A DNA stretch of 64,000 bases from Alistipes sp. (GTDB lineage: Bacteria; Bacteroidota; Bacteroidia; Bacteroidales; Rikenellaceae). Where the stretch lies: assembly GCA_021201825.1 (NCBI GenBank), contig JAJQED010000016.1, forward strand, positions 62,001 to 126,000, in the 5' to 3' direction. Both the position numbers and the translations under genes were made by a program. Position 1 is the first letter of the stretch. Each line of letters opens with the position of its first letter. Positions 44,018 through 52,606 of the stretch are shown piece by piece. The notes beneath the pieces were generated by a model that did no database searches, was not told the DNA's origin, and saw only the letters and a list, made by a program, of their open reading frames with translations.

Positions 44018-45856
44018 ATGAAATACACAGCCTGTATATTTACTACTGTCGTTTTCCTGTCGTGTCTTGTCACCCCGCTTCCGGAAAAAACCGTGGCGGT
44101 GCCGCCCGAATACGGGACGATAACAGTGCGGGGGGACCTGCGCATCCGTATCGACCGTAGCGTAAAAGCCCTGATCGCCGATACAGGCCGGCCGGCCGCT
44201 GTATTCCGATCGGACAGTTTACCCGGTATAGCCTACCGGGCAGGCGATGCGCTTCTGGGTTTCACCTTGATGGCCGATTCGGTGGGCAGGGCCAAGGATC
44301 TGGCGGCGCAGCTGTTTGCCCTGATACCCGGTGCCTTTGCCGGGACCGGGTATGGAGATGCGACGGACAGCCTGCTGCTCGACGAACGCCACTTAGCCGC
44401 TTACGGCCGGCTTATCCGGGGACTGTGTGAATATTACCGCAGGTACGGCGACAGTGAGGCGCTGGATTTGGCGATGCAAATTTGCGACAGCCTTATCCTG
44501 CCGCACATTGACCGGATACGGGATTATCCCCCGGCCGACGTTCCCCGTATCAATGTATATTTCGAAGAAGTCGACAGCCTTGCCCCGGGTGCCGACACGA
44601 CCGTCCTGAAAGAAATCCCCGGCGAGGCGGTACATACAGCCGACTGGATACTCTCTCCCCGTTACGGGGATATCTTCGGACTTATAGAACCGCTCGCCCA
44701 GCTTAACGGCTACCTGCCCGATGCCGGCGTCGCCGCGGTACTCGAGGTGCTCGTGCCGATATACCTCGATGCGATGGACGATTACCCGGGCCGGGGAACG
44801 TTTCCCTACCTGTCCGCCATCCGGGGATTGCTCCGTTACGGAAAACAGGAGGACGGGAATAACTATTTGCAGGAGGCCGAACGGGCCTGGGAACTTTTCA
44901 CGGGCAGCTCGCTGAACGATATGTACGGCAGCGGACGCACTACTCCGGAGGGATACGGTATAGTTTGCCCCGACGATGCCTCACAAGCTTACATTGCCGC
45001 TTTTTGCCTATGGGACGCCAGCGGCAAAGGAGATTATTTACAGTTGGCCGAGAATATTTGGTACAACTCCATTGCACCGTCCCAAATGCCGGACGGACGG
45101 TTTTCATGCCTGCTGTCGGATACCATAGACGGACGGTTGTCCCGTTATACCGGGGATGTCTACGGGGGAACGGTGCCGTGGGTGGAGGCCCTGCCGTTCG
45201 CGGCGGAGCATTCCTATTACGTCAAAGATAATAAAGTGCTGATACTCCTTTACGGGGACGGGGAGATCTGGCTCGAGGAGAAAGGGATCCGGCTGGTACA
45301 GACTACCGCCTATCCGCTCGACAGCATTATACGGCTGGAAGTGGTACAGGCGCCCAAACGGGGCATCGGGATCCAGCTATACTTCCCCACTTATATGACC
45401 GCCAAATCCCTTAAACGGGACAGCACCGAGAGGGTTACCGGCACGGTCAATAACGTAGGCCTTTTGGAGATGCGGGAGGTATACCGCCAGGGGGACGTAC
45501 TGGAATTCCAATATTACTTCACCCCCAAATGGGTGCCGGCGACCGGGGACGGTTCGGAGGACGGCGACCTGTATAAGGCGGCACACGGGCCGCTGCTGCT
45601 CGGTTACCACAATGAGAGTATGTTGTGGCTCCAGCGGGGTGTTCCCATCACGGGGAACGGGGACGGCAGTTATTTCCTGGACCCGGGATATACCTATACG
45701 CAGGATACGGTTTCGGGGAAAACGATGGTCAGCCAGATAGCCATTCCCGACCCATACCACCCGCCAGTATTGCATCCTGTATACGTCCCGATGGAAAGAT
45801 ACGGTAGCGGGGATATATTACCAGAGTACTACCTTTTCCGCATCGGCAGGGAGTGA
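44018..45856 (+). CDS. Beta-L-arabinofuranosidase-like (GH127/DUF1680-related) lipoprotein
   Basis: 612 residues from ATG 44018, which opens MKYTACIFTTVVFLSC, a plausible lipoprotein signal; the 24 codons upstream lack any signal features. An alpha/alpha-barrel region (about 60-400) shows paired helices with YGRLIRGLCEYYRRYGDSEA, PYLSAIRGLLRYGKQEDGNN and CPDDASQAYIAAFCLWDASG, and a beta-rich C-terminus follows (IRLEVVQAPKRGIGIQLYFP). The layout fits GH127-like proteins. The cysteine in IVCPDD may correspond to the family's catalytic cysteine, but the match is distant and activity is unproven. Its last 39 bases overlap the end of the convergent DsbD-like gene. Confidence 0.6.
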   Translation: MKYTACIFTTVVFLSCLVTPLPEKTVAVPPEYGTITVRGDLRIRIDRSVKALIADTGRPAAVFRSDSLPGIAYRAGDALLGFTLMADSVGRAKDLAAQLFALIPGAFAGTGYGDATDSLLLDERHLAAYGRLIRGLCEYYRRYGDSEALDLAMQICDSLILPHIDRIRDYPPADVPRINVYFEEVDSLAPGADTTVLKEIPGEAVHTADWILSPRYGDIFGLIEPLAQLNGYLPDAGVAAVLEVLVPIYLDAMDDYPGRGTFPYLSAIRGLLRYGKQEDGNNYLQEAERAWELFTGSSLNDMYGSGRTTPEGYGIVCPDDASQAYIAAFCLWDASGKGDYLQLAENIWYNSIAPSQMPDGRFSCLLSDTIDGRLSRYTGDVYGGTVPWVEALPFAAEHSYYVKDNKVLILLYGDGEIWLEEKGIRLVQTTAYPLDSIIRLEVVQAPKRGIGIQLYFPTYMTAKSLKRDSTERVTGTVNNVGLLEMREVYRQGDVLEFQYYFTPKWVPATGDGSEDGDLYKAAHGPLLLGYHNESMLWLQRGVPITGNGDGSYFLDPGYTYTQDTVSGKTMVSQIAIPDPYHPPVLHPVYVPMERYGSGDILPEYYLFRIGRE

Positions 45857-47971
45857 TCCCCCGGCCCGGTATTTTTCAATACCCCCTTTGAGGAATGATA
45901 TGAAACCGTCGATGCTGAGGTCATAGCCGCGCGGTCCGGCAAGTATTTCCCCGCCCCGGCCCTGGATTATATATATTGGCTGGGCATTGGTGCCGTATAA
46001 CTGCAATGCCTTATAGGCGTTGATCTTTCCCAATCCTTTGAGCACCCGGCCCTTGTCGGTCGTGACCCACCGCTCTTCGGGCAGGGTCTTTTTATCGTCG
46101 ACATATAGGGCGACGATCACGAACTCGTCCCGCAGCAGTTCCAATACCCGTGGGTCGGACCATACCCGCGCTTCCATCTCCCGGCAGTTTACGCAACCGT
46201 GGCCCGTTAGGTCAACGAAGAGCGGTTTGCCGACTTTGTCCGCATAAGCCTGGGCCTCGTCCAAATCGAAGAACCCCTGCAGGCCATGGGGCAGGTGGAG
46301 GAAGTCGCTGTACAGCGGAGCGTCGTTATCGATATCCAGTTTGTCCTGTGCAGGTGCCGCGGTGCCCCCTGCAATAAAATCCTGAGTGTGCATGGGCGGC
46401 AGGTATCCCGAGAGGCCCTTGAGTGGTGCACCGAACAAACCGGGAATCATATAGACGACGAAAGTGAACGTGGCGATGACCAGCATCAGCCGCCCGACCC
46501 CGATGTATTTAAGGTCGCTGTCATGCCGGAACTTTATCTTCCCGAGCAGGTAGAATCCCATCAGGGAGAATACCACGATCCAGATAGCCAGGTAGATTTC
46601 GCGGTCCAACAGGCCCCAATGGTATGTCTGGTCCGCTATGCTGAGGAATTTCAATCCGAGGGCCACTTCCACGAACCCGAGGACCACCTTGACCGAATTG
46701 AGCCACCCTCCGCTGCGGGGAAGTTTCTCGAGCAGGGACGGGAAGAATGCGAAGAAAGTGAAAGGCAGGGCGAATATTATCGAGTAGGTAAGGATGGCGA
46801 TTATGGGCCGCAACCAGTTGCCGCCGGAAGTAGCCTCCGTGAGGGCGCTCCCGACGATAGGAACCGTACATGAGAACGATACCAACACGAGGGTAAGTGC
46901 CATAAAGAAGATGCCGCCCACACCGCCGCACTCCGACTTGCTGTCGGTCTTTGTCACCATCCAACTCGGCAGGGTCAGTTCGAACGCCCCGAAGAACGAG
47001 GCGGCGAAGAACATGAATATCAGGAAGAACAATACGTTCGGCAACCAATGTGTGGAGAGCCAGTTGAAAATATCCGAGGTCACCGTATCCCCGCCGACTA
47101 CTCGGGTGATAAGGATGATGGCCGCGATGGGGATCGTATATATCGCCACAATGAAAATACCGTACATGGTAGCGCGGAACCTGCCAACGGCCCTGGACTG
47201 TCCGTCTTTCATGAAGAACGATACGGTCATCGGGATCATCGGGAATACGCACGGGGTGAATATGGCAAGCAGGGCCCATTTCATGGCGGCAAGTATGACC
47301 GACCAGAGCGAACCGCCGAGGGGATCTTTAGCCGCACGCACGGACTCTGCCGGCCCGTTATCTTCGATGATGATCTCACCGTACGTGTGTGCTTCAAGTT
47401 CCGGTTCAGTATCTACCTCATCGGTTAAGGCGGCCTCTGCTGACTCCCCATTTTCATTTTTAGGGTCTGTCGCGACGTTAGTGGCCGGGATGTCCGTGGT
47501 TCCATTTTGCAGTGCCGGGCGGGTCAGTAATACCTCGAACTCGTGATCGTCCGGCGGCAGGCAGGTATCGTCGTTACAGACCATCCACGAAACTTCCCCG
47601 CGAAGAACGGCATTGTCGGCCGTTAACCTGACCCGTTGTTCGAATACGGCGCGGCCCTCGAAATAGCCTATCTCCATATCGAAGATCTCATCGTACTTGC
47701 GCACCGATTTGGTAACTTCCCGCACCTTGCCGTCAATCTCCAGTCCCTGCGTACCGGTATATTCGAATTCCGTATGGTTGGGCCCCATTTCATAGGGCCG
47801 GGTGTCGTACATATGCCATCCGGGAGCGATATCGGCCGTGAAGAGGACCTTAGCCGTACCGTCCGTACCGTATTCTACCGAGGTGGACCATTTCACGGTC
47901 TCCTGCGCCAGGGCGGCAAATCCCAGCAGAAATAGGTTTAAAGCGAGGAGGGTTAACCTGAAAAAACGCAT
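45818..47971 (-). CDS. DsbD-like thiol:disulfide interchange protein
   Basis: 717 residues. Signal peptide MRFFRLTLLALNLFLLGFAA (cut near ALAQ). Domains: N-terminal DsbD-alpha-like immunoglobulin domain (about 25-150, with Cys pair in WMVCNDDTCLPPDD), an acidic linker (150-220), an eight-helix DsbD membrane domain (ALLAIFTPCVFPMIPMTVSF with its redox cysteine; SFSCTVPIVGSAL with the second), and a C-terminal thioredoxin domain with Cys593 and Cys596 (GHGCVNCREMEARVW). It moves reducing equivalents from cytoplasmic thioredoxin to periplasmic partners, which may include the cytochrome c assembly system encoded upstream. Confidence 0.93.
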   Translation of the reverse strand: MRFFRLTLLALNLFLLGFAALAQETVKWSTSVEYGTDGTAKVLFTADIAPGWHMYDTRPYEMGPNHTEFEYTGTQGLEIDGKVREVTKSVRKYDEIFDMEIGYFEGRAVFEQRVRLTADNAVLRGEVSWMVCNDDTCLPPDDHEFEVLLTRPALQNGTTDIPATNVATDPKNENGESAEAALTDEVDTEPELEAHTYGEIIIEDNGPAESVRAAKDPLGGSLWSVILAAMKWALLAIFTPCVFPMIPMTVSFFMKDGQSRAVGRFRATMYGIFIVAIYTIPIAAIILITRVVGGDTVTSDIFNWLSTHWLPNVLFFLIFMFFAASFFGAFELTLPSWMVTKTDSKSECGGVGGIFFMALTLVLVSFSCTVPIVGSALTEATSGGNWLRPIIAILTYSIIFALPFTFFAFFPSLLEKLPRSGGWLNSVKVVLGFVEVALGLKFLSIADQTYHWGLLDREIYLAIWIVVFSLMGFYLLGKIKFRHDSDLKYIGVGRLMLVIATFTFVVYMIPGLFGAPLKGLSGYLPPMHTQDFIAGGTAAPAQDKLDIDNDAPLYSDFLHLPHGLQGFFDLDEAQAYADKVGKPLFVDLTGHGCVNCREMEARVWSDPRVLELLRDEFVIVALYVDDKKTLPEERWVTTDKGRVLKGLGKINAYKALQLYGTNAQPIYIIQGRGGEILAGPRGYDLSIDGFISFLKGGIEKYRAGGSLPADAEKVVLW

Positions 47972-47994
47972 CTTGGTTCGTTTTGGATTTTCCG

Positions 47995-48002
47995 CAAAGG
48001 TA
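47995..48002 (-). promoter_or_regulatory. Candidate -7 box for the DsbD-like gene
   Basis: Minus-strand TACCTTTG (48002-47995), exact TAnnTTTG, 24 bases before the ATG at 47971. Confidence 0.45.
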
Positions 48003-48074
48003 AGGATTTAAATAAAATGCCGGCGACACTGGTCGGGGCCCCTGCCGTGTTATAAAATCGTAAAGCCCCGGTAA

Positions 48075-48109
48075 TTTGGGACACAACCCGGGTTAATTGA
48101 CTATCTTTG
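48075..48109 (+). promoter_or_regulatory. Candidate promoter for rnr
   Basis: TTTG (48075-48078), 23 bases, then TATCTTTG (48102-48109). The start of transcription would be near 48116, leaving a leader of about 49 bases. Confidence 0.5.
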
Positions 48110-48164
48110 CACGGAATAAAACCGTCCGGCATGATTTTTACGCCGGACGCCGAAGTGAAAGTTT

Positions 48165-50438
48165 ATGGCAAAGAAGAAGAAAATAAATAAGAACGCCCCC
48201 AAAACCGCCTCGCGCCGGGGCCGCACTACCGACCGTTCTGCCGTTATCGGCGAGCTGTTCCGCCTGTTCCCCACAAAGCGTTATACCGTTAAATCGCTTG
48301 CGGCCGCCAGCGGCGGAGCCGATACCGAGGGGCGCCAGGAAACCGGCCAGATAGTCCGCGGCATGGTGGACGAGGGAACAGTACAGTCGCTCGGCGGCGG
48401 CAAGTACCGGCTGAGCTCCTCGGCACAGAAGACCGTGGAGGGTATCGTAGATATGCTTGCCAGCGGGTCGGCCTATATAAAGGTAGAGGGCGAGGACAAA
48501 GATACGTTCGTGGATGCCCGCAACGCGGGACATGCCATGCACGGGGACCGTGTGAAATTCGTTACCACACGCGTTAAACGCAACGGGGTCCCCGAGGGTG
48601 AGATCGTAGAAATAGTATCGCGTAGTGAGAAAGGTTATGTGGGCGTAATACAGGTCGAGGAGGGTAAGAATTACGGGTTTGTCAAAGTCGACAGCCGTAA
48701 GGTGCCGGTAGATATTTTCGTCCACTTTAAAGAGGGGCAGAGGGTTGCGAACAACGAGAAAGTAATGGTCCGCATACTGGATTGGCCGGACGGCAGCAAA
48801 AGCCCCCAGGGGGAGATCGTGCAGGCGTTCGGGATGTCGGGTGACAATAACACCGAAATGCACGCCATCCTGGCGGAATACGACCTGCCTTACCATTTCG
48901 ACAAGGAGGTACTGGATGCCGCCGAAGCCATCCCGGGGGAGATCAAGCCCCGCGACTATATCGAGAGGCGGGATATGAGGAATATCCCCACGTTCACCAT
49001 CGACCCGGCGGATGCAAAGGATTTCGACGATGCGCTGTCGGTCCGCAAATTGGTGAACGGCTCTTGGGAGGTCGGGGTGCATATCGCCGACGTGACCCAT
49101 TACGTGACACCCGGGACCATCGTGGATACGGAGGGGCAGAACCGGGCCACATCGGTTTACCTGGTGGACCGTACCGTCCCTATGCTTCCCGAACGGCTTT
49201 CCAACGAATTGTGTTCGCTCCGGCCCAACGAAGAGAAACTTACGTTCTCCGCCGTGTTCGAACTGGACGACCAAGCCAATATCTTACAGCAATGGCTCGG
49301 CCGGACGGTGATCCTGTCCGACCGCCGCTTCTCGTACGAGGAGGCCCAGCAGGTGATAGAAACGGGAGAGGGAGATTACAAGGAGGAAATACTCACCCTG
49401 CACCGTCTGGCGCAAACCCTGCGGGCGGAACGCTTCAGAAGCGGTTCTATCTCTTTCGAGCGTGAAGAAGCCAAATTCAGGCTGGACGAGAACGGTAAAC
49501 CGATCGGCGTGTATTTCAAGGAGCAGAAAGAATCCAACCAGCTGATCGAGGAGTTCATGCTGCTGGCCAATAAGAAAGTAGCGGAATTCGTCGGAAAAAA
49601 GCGGGGCAAGGGGGCCAATGCGGAGCGGACATTCGTCTACCGTGTGCATGACGAGCCTAATCCGGATAAGCTTTCGACGTTCCGTACGTTTATTTCCCGC
49701 TTCGGTTATAATTTCAAGGCCGAGGGCGGTAAGGCAGTCGCTAAGGAGATGAACCGACTCATGGGCAAAATAAAGGGCAAGAGCGAGGAGAACGTGGTTT
49801 CGACCCTTGCCATCCGCACGATGGCAAAGGCATATTACTCAACGGACAATATCGGCCATTACGGTCTGGCGTTCGATTACTACACGCATTTCACTTCGCC
49901 TATCCGCCGGTACCCGGATATGATGGTACACCGTCTGCTGGCCCATTACCTTGCCGGCGGCAAGTCGGAGGATAAGACCTACTACGAGGGGTTATGCGAG
50001 CATTCGTCCGACATGGAGGTGCGCGCGGCTGAAGCCGAACGGGCGTCCATCAAATACAAAATGGTCGAGTTCATGACCGAACGGGTGGGACAGGAGTTCG
50101 ACGGCAATATTTCGGGTATTACCGAATGGGGAATGTACGTCGAACTGGAACAGACCCATATCGAGGGCATGGTATCCCTGCGGGATATGACCGACGATTT
50201 CTATGTCTATTATGAGGAGGACTATGCGATCGTGGGCCGGTCTAACCACCGCCGTTTTACCCTTGGCGACAAGGTGCGTATCCGTGTCGAACGGGCCGAC
50301 CTGGCCAAACGGCAGATCGACTTCTCGCTGGTCGCCTCCTATGATTTTAAAACCGGCAATGCTACTCCCGTTGTAGACGATCTGGATACCCGTCAGGCAA
50401 AACCGGTCCGGTATCGAGCCGGAAGCAGGAAAAAATAG
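48165..50438 (+). CDS. rnr: Ribonuclease R
   Basis: 757 residues. A lysine-rich N-terminus (MAKKKKINKNAPKTASRRGR), a winged-helix region, two cold-shock domains (AYIKVEGEDKDTFVDARNAG), the RNB catalytic domain with the metal-binding aspartates in FTIDPADAKDFDDALSVRKL, and a C-terminal S1 domain (FDGNISGITEWGMYVELEQT). It degrades structured RNA 3' to 5' and takes part in rRNA quality control and, where studied, tmRNA-linked decay. TSPIRRYPDMMVHRLLAHYL is a further family signature. Promoter and terminator both visible; single-gene unit. Confidence 0.97.
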   Translation: MAKKKKINKNAPKTASRRGRTTDRSAVIGELFRLFPTKRYTVKSLAAASGGADTEGRQETGQIVRGMVDEGTVQSLGGGKYRLSSSAQKTVEGIVDMLASGSAYIKVEGEDKDTFVDARNAGHAMHGDRVKFVTTRVKRNGVPEGEIVEIVSRSEKGYVGVIQVEEGKNYGFVKVDSRKVPVDIFVHFKEGQRVANNEKVMVRILDWPDGSKSPQGEIVQAFGMSGDNNTEMHAILAEYDLPYHFDKEVLDAAEAIPGEIKPRDYIERRDMRNIPTFTIDPADAKDFDDALSVRKLVNGSWEVGVHIADVTHYVTPGTIVDTEGQNRATSVYLVDRTVPMLPERLSNELCSLRPNEEKLTFSAVFELDDQANILQQWLGRTVILSDRRFSYEEAQQVIETGEGDYKEEILTLHRLAQTLRAERFRSGSISFEREEAKFRLDENGKPIGVYFKEQKESNQLIEEFMLLANKKVAEFVGKKRGKGANAERTFVYRVHDEPNPDKLSTFRTFISRFGYNFKAEGGKAVAKEMNRLMGKIKGKSEENVVSTLAIRTMAKAYYSTDNIGHYGLAFDYYTHFTSPIRRYPDMMVHRLLAHYLAGGKSEDKTYYEGLCEHSSDMEVRAAEAERASIKYKMVEFMTERVGQEFDGNISGITEWGMYVELEQTHIEGMVSLRDMTDDFYVYYEEDYAIVGRSNHRRFTLGDKVRIRVERADLAKRQIDFSLVASYDFKTGNATPVVDDLDTRQAKPVRYRAGSRKK

Positions 50439-50457
50439 GAAAAATATTTCTTCGGGA

Positions 50458-50488
50458 AAGCCTCTGCATCCAGTGCAGGGGCTTTTTT
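50458..50488 (+). terminator. Terminator of rnr
   Basis: AAGCCTCTGCA (50458-50468) pairs with TGCAGGGGCTT (50474-50484) with one G-T pair, then TTTTTT overlapping the arm end. Confidence 0.9.
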
Positions 50489-50546
50489 GTTCAATCTTTA
50501 TCCGGGATATGTGTTTCATTTTAAAATTTTAGGGTGGGTCGCCGGT

Positions 50547-50576
50547 CGCCCGGCTTCAATTTTTTAGCGCCGGGCG
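50547..50576 (+). promoter_or_regulatory. GC-rich hairpin in the leader of the second small barrel gene
   Basis: CGCCCGGC (50547-50554) pairs perfectly with GCCGGGCG (50569-50576) around a 14-base T-rich loop. It lies 70 bases upstream of the start, without a following T-tract. No TAnnTTTG box found in 50489-50645. Confidence 0.35.
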
Positions 50577-50645
50577 GGCGATAGGAACGGATTTTGTAAC
50601 TGATGATGGAGTTTGACTTGTAAAACCTTTTTAACAGATAAGAAA

Positions 50646-51242
50646 ATGAAAAAACTGTTGTTTACGATCCTTGCCCTGGGCGTTACTGCCGGAGCATTTG
50701 CACAGAATACGGTAGACCGCATCCAGGACGGCACCAATAAGGCCGTGGATAAGATGCAGTACGGTGTGCAGAAGAACAATTCGCGTATGCGCAGCGCGGC
50801 CTACAGCCCCAACAGCCTTAAAGGCGGTATGGCGCTCGGAGCCACCATCAATTACGGGACAGAAATCGAGACCGTGGGTATCGGTATCCGCTACGACTAT
50901 ATGTTGTCGAACTCTTTCCGCCTGACCCCGAACGCTACGTTCTGGTTCAAGAACGACGACCTCAGCTCGTGGGATATCAATGTGGATGTCCAGTACCTGA
51001 TCCCGCTGGCCGAACGGTTCAAGATCTATCCGCTGGCCGGTTTCACCGTTTCGCATTGGAAACGTGACAAAGGCGAGCACTACATCGAGAAATGGGACAA
51101 GACCTATTTCGGTGCCAACCTCGGTGCCGGTATCGAATACGACGTGGCTCCCAACTGGCTGATCAATTTCGATTTGAAGTACAGGATAATCAAGGATTAC
51201 GACCAGCTGGTGCTTAGCCTCGGCTTCGCTTACAGGTTCTGA
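50646..51242 (+). CDS. Small outer membrane beta-barrel protein with N-terminal spacer
   Basis: 198 residues from ATG 50646 (MKKLLFTILALGVTAGAFAQ, a clear signal peptide). A spacer of about 40 residues rich in Gln, Asn and Lys (NTVDRIQDGTNKAVDKMQYG) precedes a barrel that parallels the 160-residue protein at 37810-38292: GTEIETVGIGIRYDYML, the IYPLAGFTVSHWK strand, and the ending LSLGFAYRF. The spacer is absent in the paralogue and looks like an amphipathic helix that could contact peptidoglycan or a partner; that is a guess. Function unknown. Confidence 0.8.
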   Translation: MKKLLFTILALGVTAGAFAQNTVDRIQDGTNKAVDKMQYGVQKNNSRMRSAAYSPNSLKGGMALGATINYGTEIETVGIGIRYDYMLSNSFRLTPNATFWFKNDDLSSWDINVDVQYLIPLAERFKIYPLAGFTVSHWKRDKGEHYIEKWDKTYFGANLGAGIEYDVAPNWLINFDLKYRIIKDYDQLVLSLGFAYRF

Positions 51243-51262
51243 TACGATGATATCTTATATTA

Positions 51263-51289
51263 AAGCGCCGCACGGTAAGTGCGGCGCTT
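51263..51289 (+). terminator. Terminator-like hairpin after the second small barrel gene
   Basis: AAGCGCCGCAC (51263-51273) pairs perfectly with GTGCGGCGCTT (51279-51289). The following CGTATTTAT is only moderately T-rich. Confidence 0.7.
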
Positions 51290-51326
51290 CGTATTTATGT
51301 ATATCTATTGTTTGGGCCGATATAAT

Positions 51327-51449
51327 ATGATAATAAGCATATTGTCCGACCTGTGCGATCATTACGGTATCCCCTTGAAGGAGTTCTTCCTTTCGCTCGA
51401 TCCCAACCGGTTGCGGTCTTTTACATTTCCGGGTACTGGGGAAAATTAA
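51327..51449 (+). CDS. Possible 40-residue ORF resembling the tail of a helix-turn-helix regulator
   Basis: Short frame MIISILSDLCDHYGIPLKEF continuing to FLSLDPNRLRSF and a stop at 51447-51449. The LCDHYGIPLKEFF pattern resembles the last helix of XRE-family DNA-binding domains, where a helix with 'GI.L.EFF' is common. No upstream helix-turn-helix is in frame, so if real it is a remnant. It overlaps the 3' end of dinB on the other strand. Could equally be chance. Confidence 0.25.
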   Translation: MIISILSDLCDHYGIPLKEFFLSLDPNRLRSFTFPGTGEN

Positions 51450-52503
51450 ATTTCAGCTGAACCGCTTCGGCAAGTTCCGTAAGGTCGTTGTTACTGATGG
51501 TAATTCCGGCCAGACGCACCGGTTTCTCGTCCAGCGGTACCTGGTCCAGGAGCGAATAGGCGATATCGAGCATCTGTGACTTACCGGTCACGGGCGTAAG
51601 GAGGGTCTTACTGCGCGTAATGATCCGGAAATCCGAGAATTTGAGTTTAAGTGTTACGGTACGGCCCTGGAAGTCCTTTGCCGAAGCCCGGCTCCATACC
51701 TTATCGCCCATAGCCGCCAGTTCCGAGCGGATATCCGCCGGGTCAAAAGTGTCACGCTCGAACGTATTTTCCGCCCCGAGGGACTTTCGTATCCTATCCG
51801 GATTCACGGGCCGGTCGTCTACACCACGGCTGTAATGGTAATAGGCATGGCCAGCTTTACCGAATACCCGCACGAGCTGCTCTTTGGTGAACTGTTTAAG
51901 GTCGTAACCCGTGCGGATTCCCATTCGGCGCATTTTCTCGGCGGTGACTTTCCCGACACCGTAGAACTTCTCGACCGGGAGGCCCTCCACGAACTTTTCG
52001 GTCTGGGAGGGTTTGATCACGAACAGGCCGTCGGGCTTGCGGTAGTCGGAGGCTATTTTGGCCAGGAACTTATTGACGGACACCCCGGCCGACGCCGTAA
52101 GGCGTGTCCGCTCGAATATCTTTTGTTTTATTTCACGGGCGATGAGGGTTGCGGACGGGTTGTCGAAATGATTGTGGGTGACATCAAGGAACGCCTCGTC
52201 GAGCGAAAGCGGTTCCACAAGGTCGGTATATTCGAAGAAAACGTCCATTACCGTCGCAGATACGTCTCGGTAGACATCGAATCGTGCGGGGACGAATACC
52301 AGTGCGGGGCATAGCCTTGCCGCCCGGAGCGACGGCATGGCCGAGCGGACCCCATAGCGGCGCGCCTCGTAGCTGGCCGCCGCAACGACCCCGCGCTCCC
52401 CGGCATGGCCGACCGCAACGGGACGGCCGCGCAGGGCCGGGTCGTCACGCTGTTCGATGGAGGCATAGAAAGCGTCCATATCTATGTGGATGATCTTGCG
52501 CAC
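51421..52503 (-). CDS. dinB: DNA polymerase IV (Y-family)
   Basis: 360 residues starting at GTG 52503, which gives (V/M)RKIIHIDMDAFYASIEQRD, the normal DinB N-terminus. The longer ATG frame to 52677 begins upstream of the -7 box at 52522-52529 and adds 58 unrelated residues. Catalytic carboxylates are in HIDMDAFYASIEQ and VEPLSLDEAFLDVT. The thumb helix-hairpin-helix (LPVEKFYGVGKVTAEKMRRM) and little finger domain follow. The end, LKFNFPQYPEM, resembles the beta-clamp binding peptide region at the C-terminus. It copies damaged DNA in an error-prone way. Confidence 0.93.
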   Translation of the reverse strand: MRKIIHIDMDAFYASIEQRDDPALRGRPVAVGHAGERGVVAAASYEARRYGVRSAMPSLRAARLCPALVFVPARFDVYRDVSATVMDVFFEYTDLVEPLSLDEAFLDVTHNHFDNPSATLIAREIKQKIFERTRLTASAGVSVNKFLAKIASDYRKPDGLFVIKPSQTEKFVEGLPVEKFYGVGKVTAEKMRRMGIRTGYDLKQFTKEQLVRVFGKAGHAYYHYSRGVDDRPVNPDRIRKSLGAENTFERDTFDPADIRSELAAMGDKVWSRASAKDFQGRTVTLKLKFSDFRIITRSKTLLTPVTGKSQMLDIAYSLLDQVPLDEKPVRLAGITISNNDLTELAEAVQLKFNFPQYPEM

Positions 52504-52521
52504 GGCTTTAAATAATAACCG

Positions 52522-52529
52522 CAAAGTTA
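52522..52529 (-). promoter_or_regulatory. Candidate -7 box for dinB
   Basis: Minus-strand TAACTTTG (52529-52522), exact TAnnTTTG. A start of transcription near 52515 fits the GTG start at 52503. Confidence 0.5.
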
Positions 52530-52552
52530 ACCCTAATATTTCCCGGCTGAAG

Positions 52553-52586
52553 CCAAAAAAAAGAAAACCCCGCCAGGGGCGGGGTT
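52553..52586 (-). terminator. Terminator of the esterase gene
   Basis: AACCCCGCC (52566-52574) pairs with GGCGGGGTT (52578-52586). On the minus strand the stem is followed by TTCTTTTTTTT. Confidence 0.88.
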
Positions 52587-52606
52587 CCCGTAAATAGGGC
52601 AGGACC

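Noticed and set aside
48138..49274. 378-residue minus-strand frame opposite rnr
   Set aside because: Antisense shadow of RNase R; no recognisable domain.
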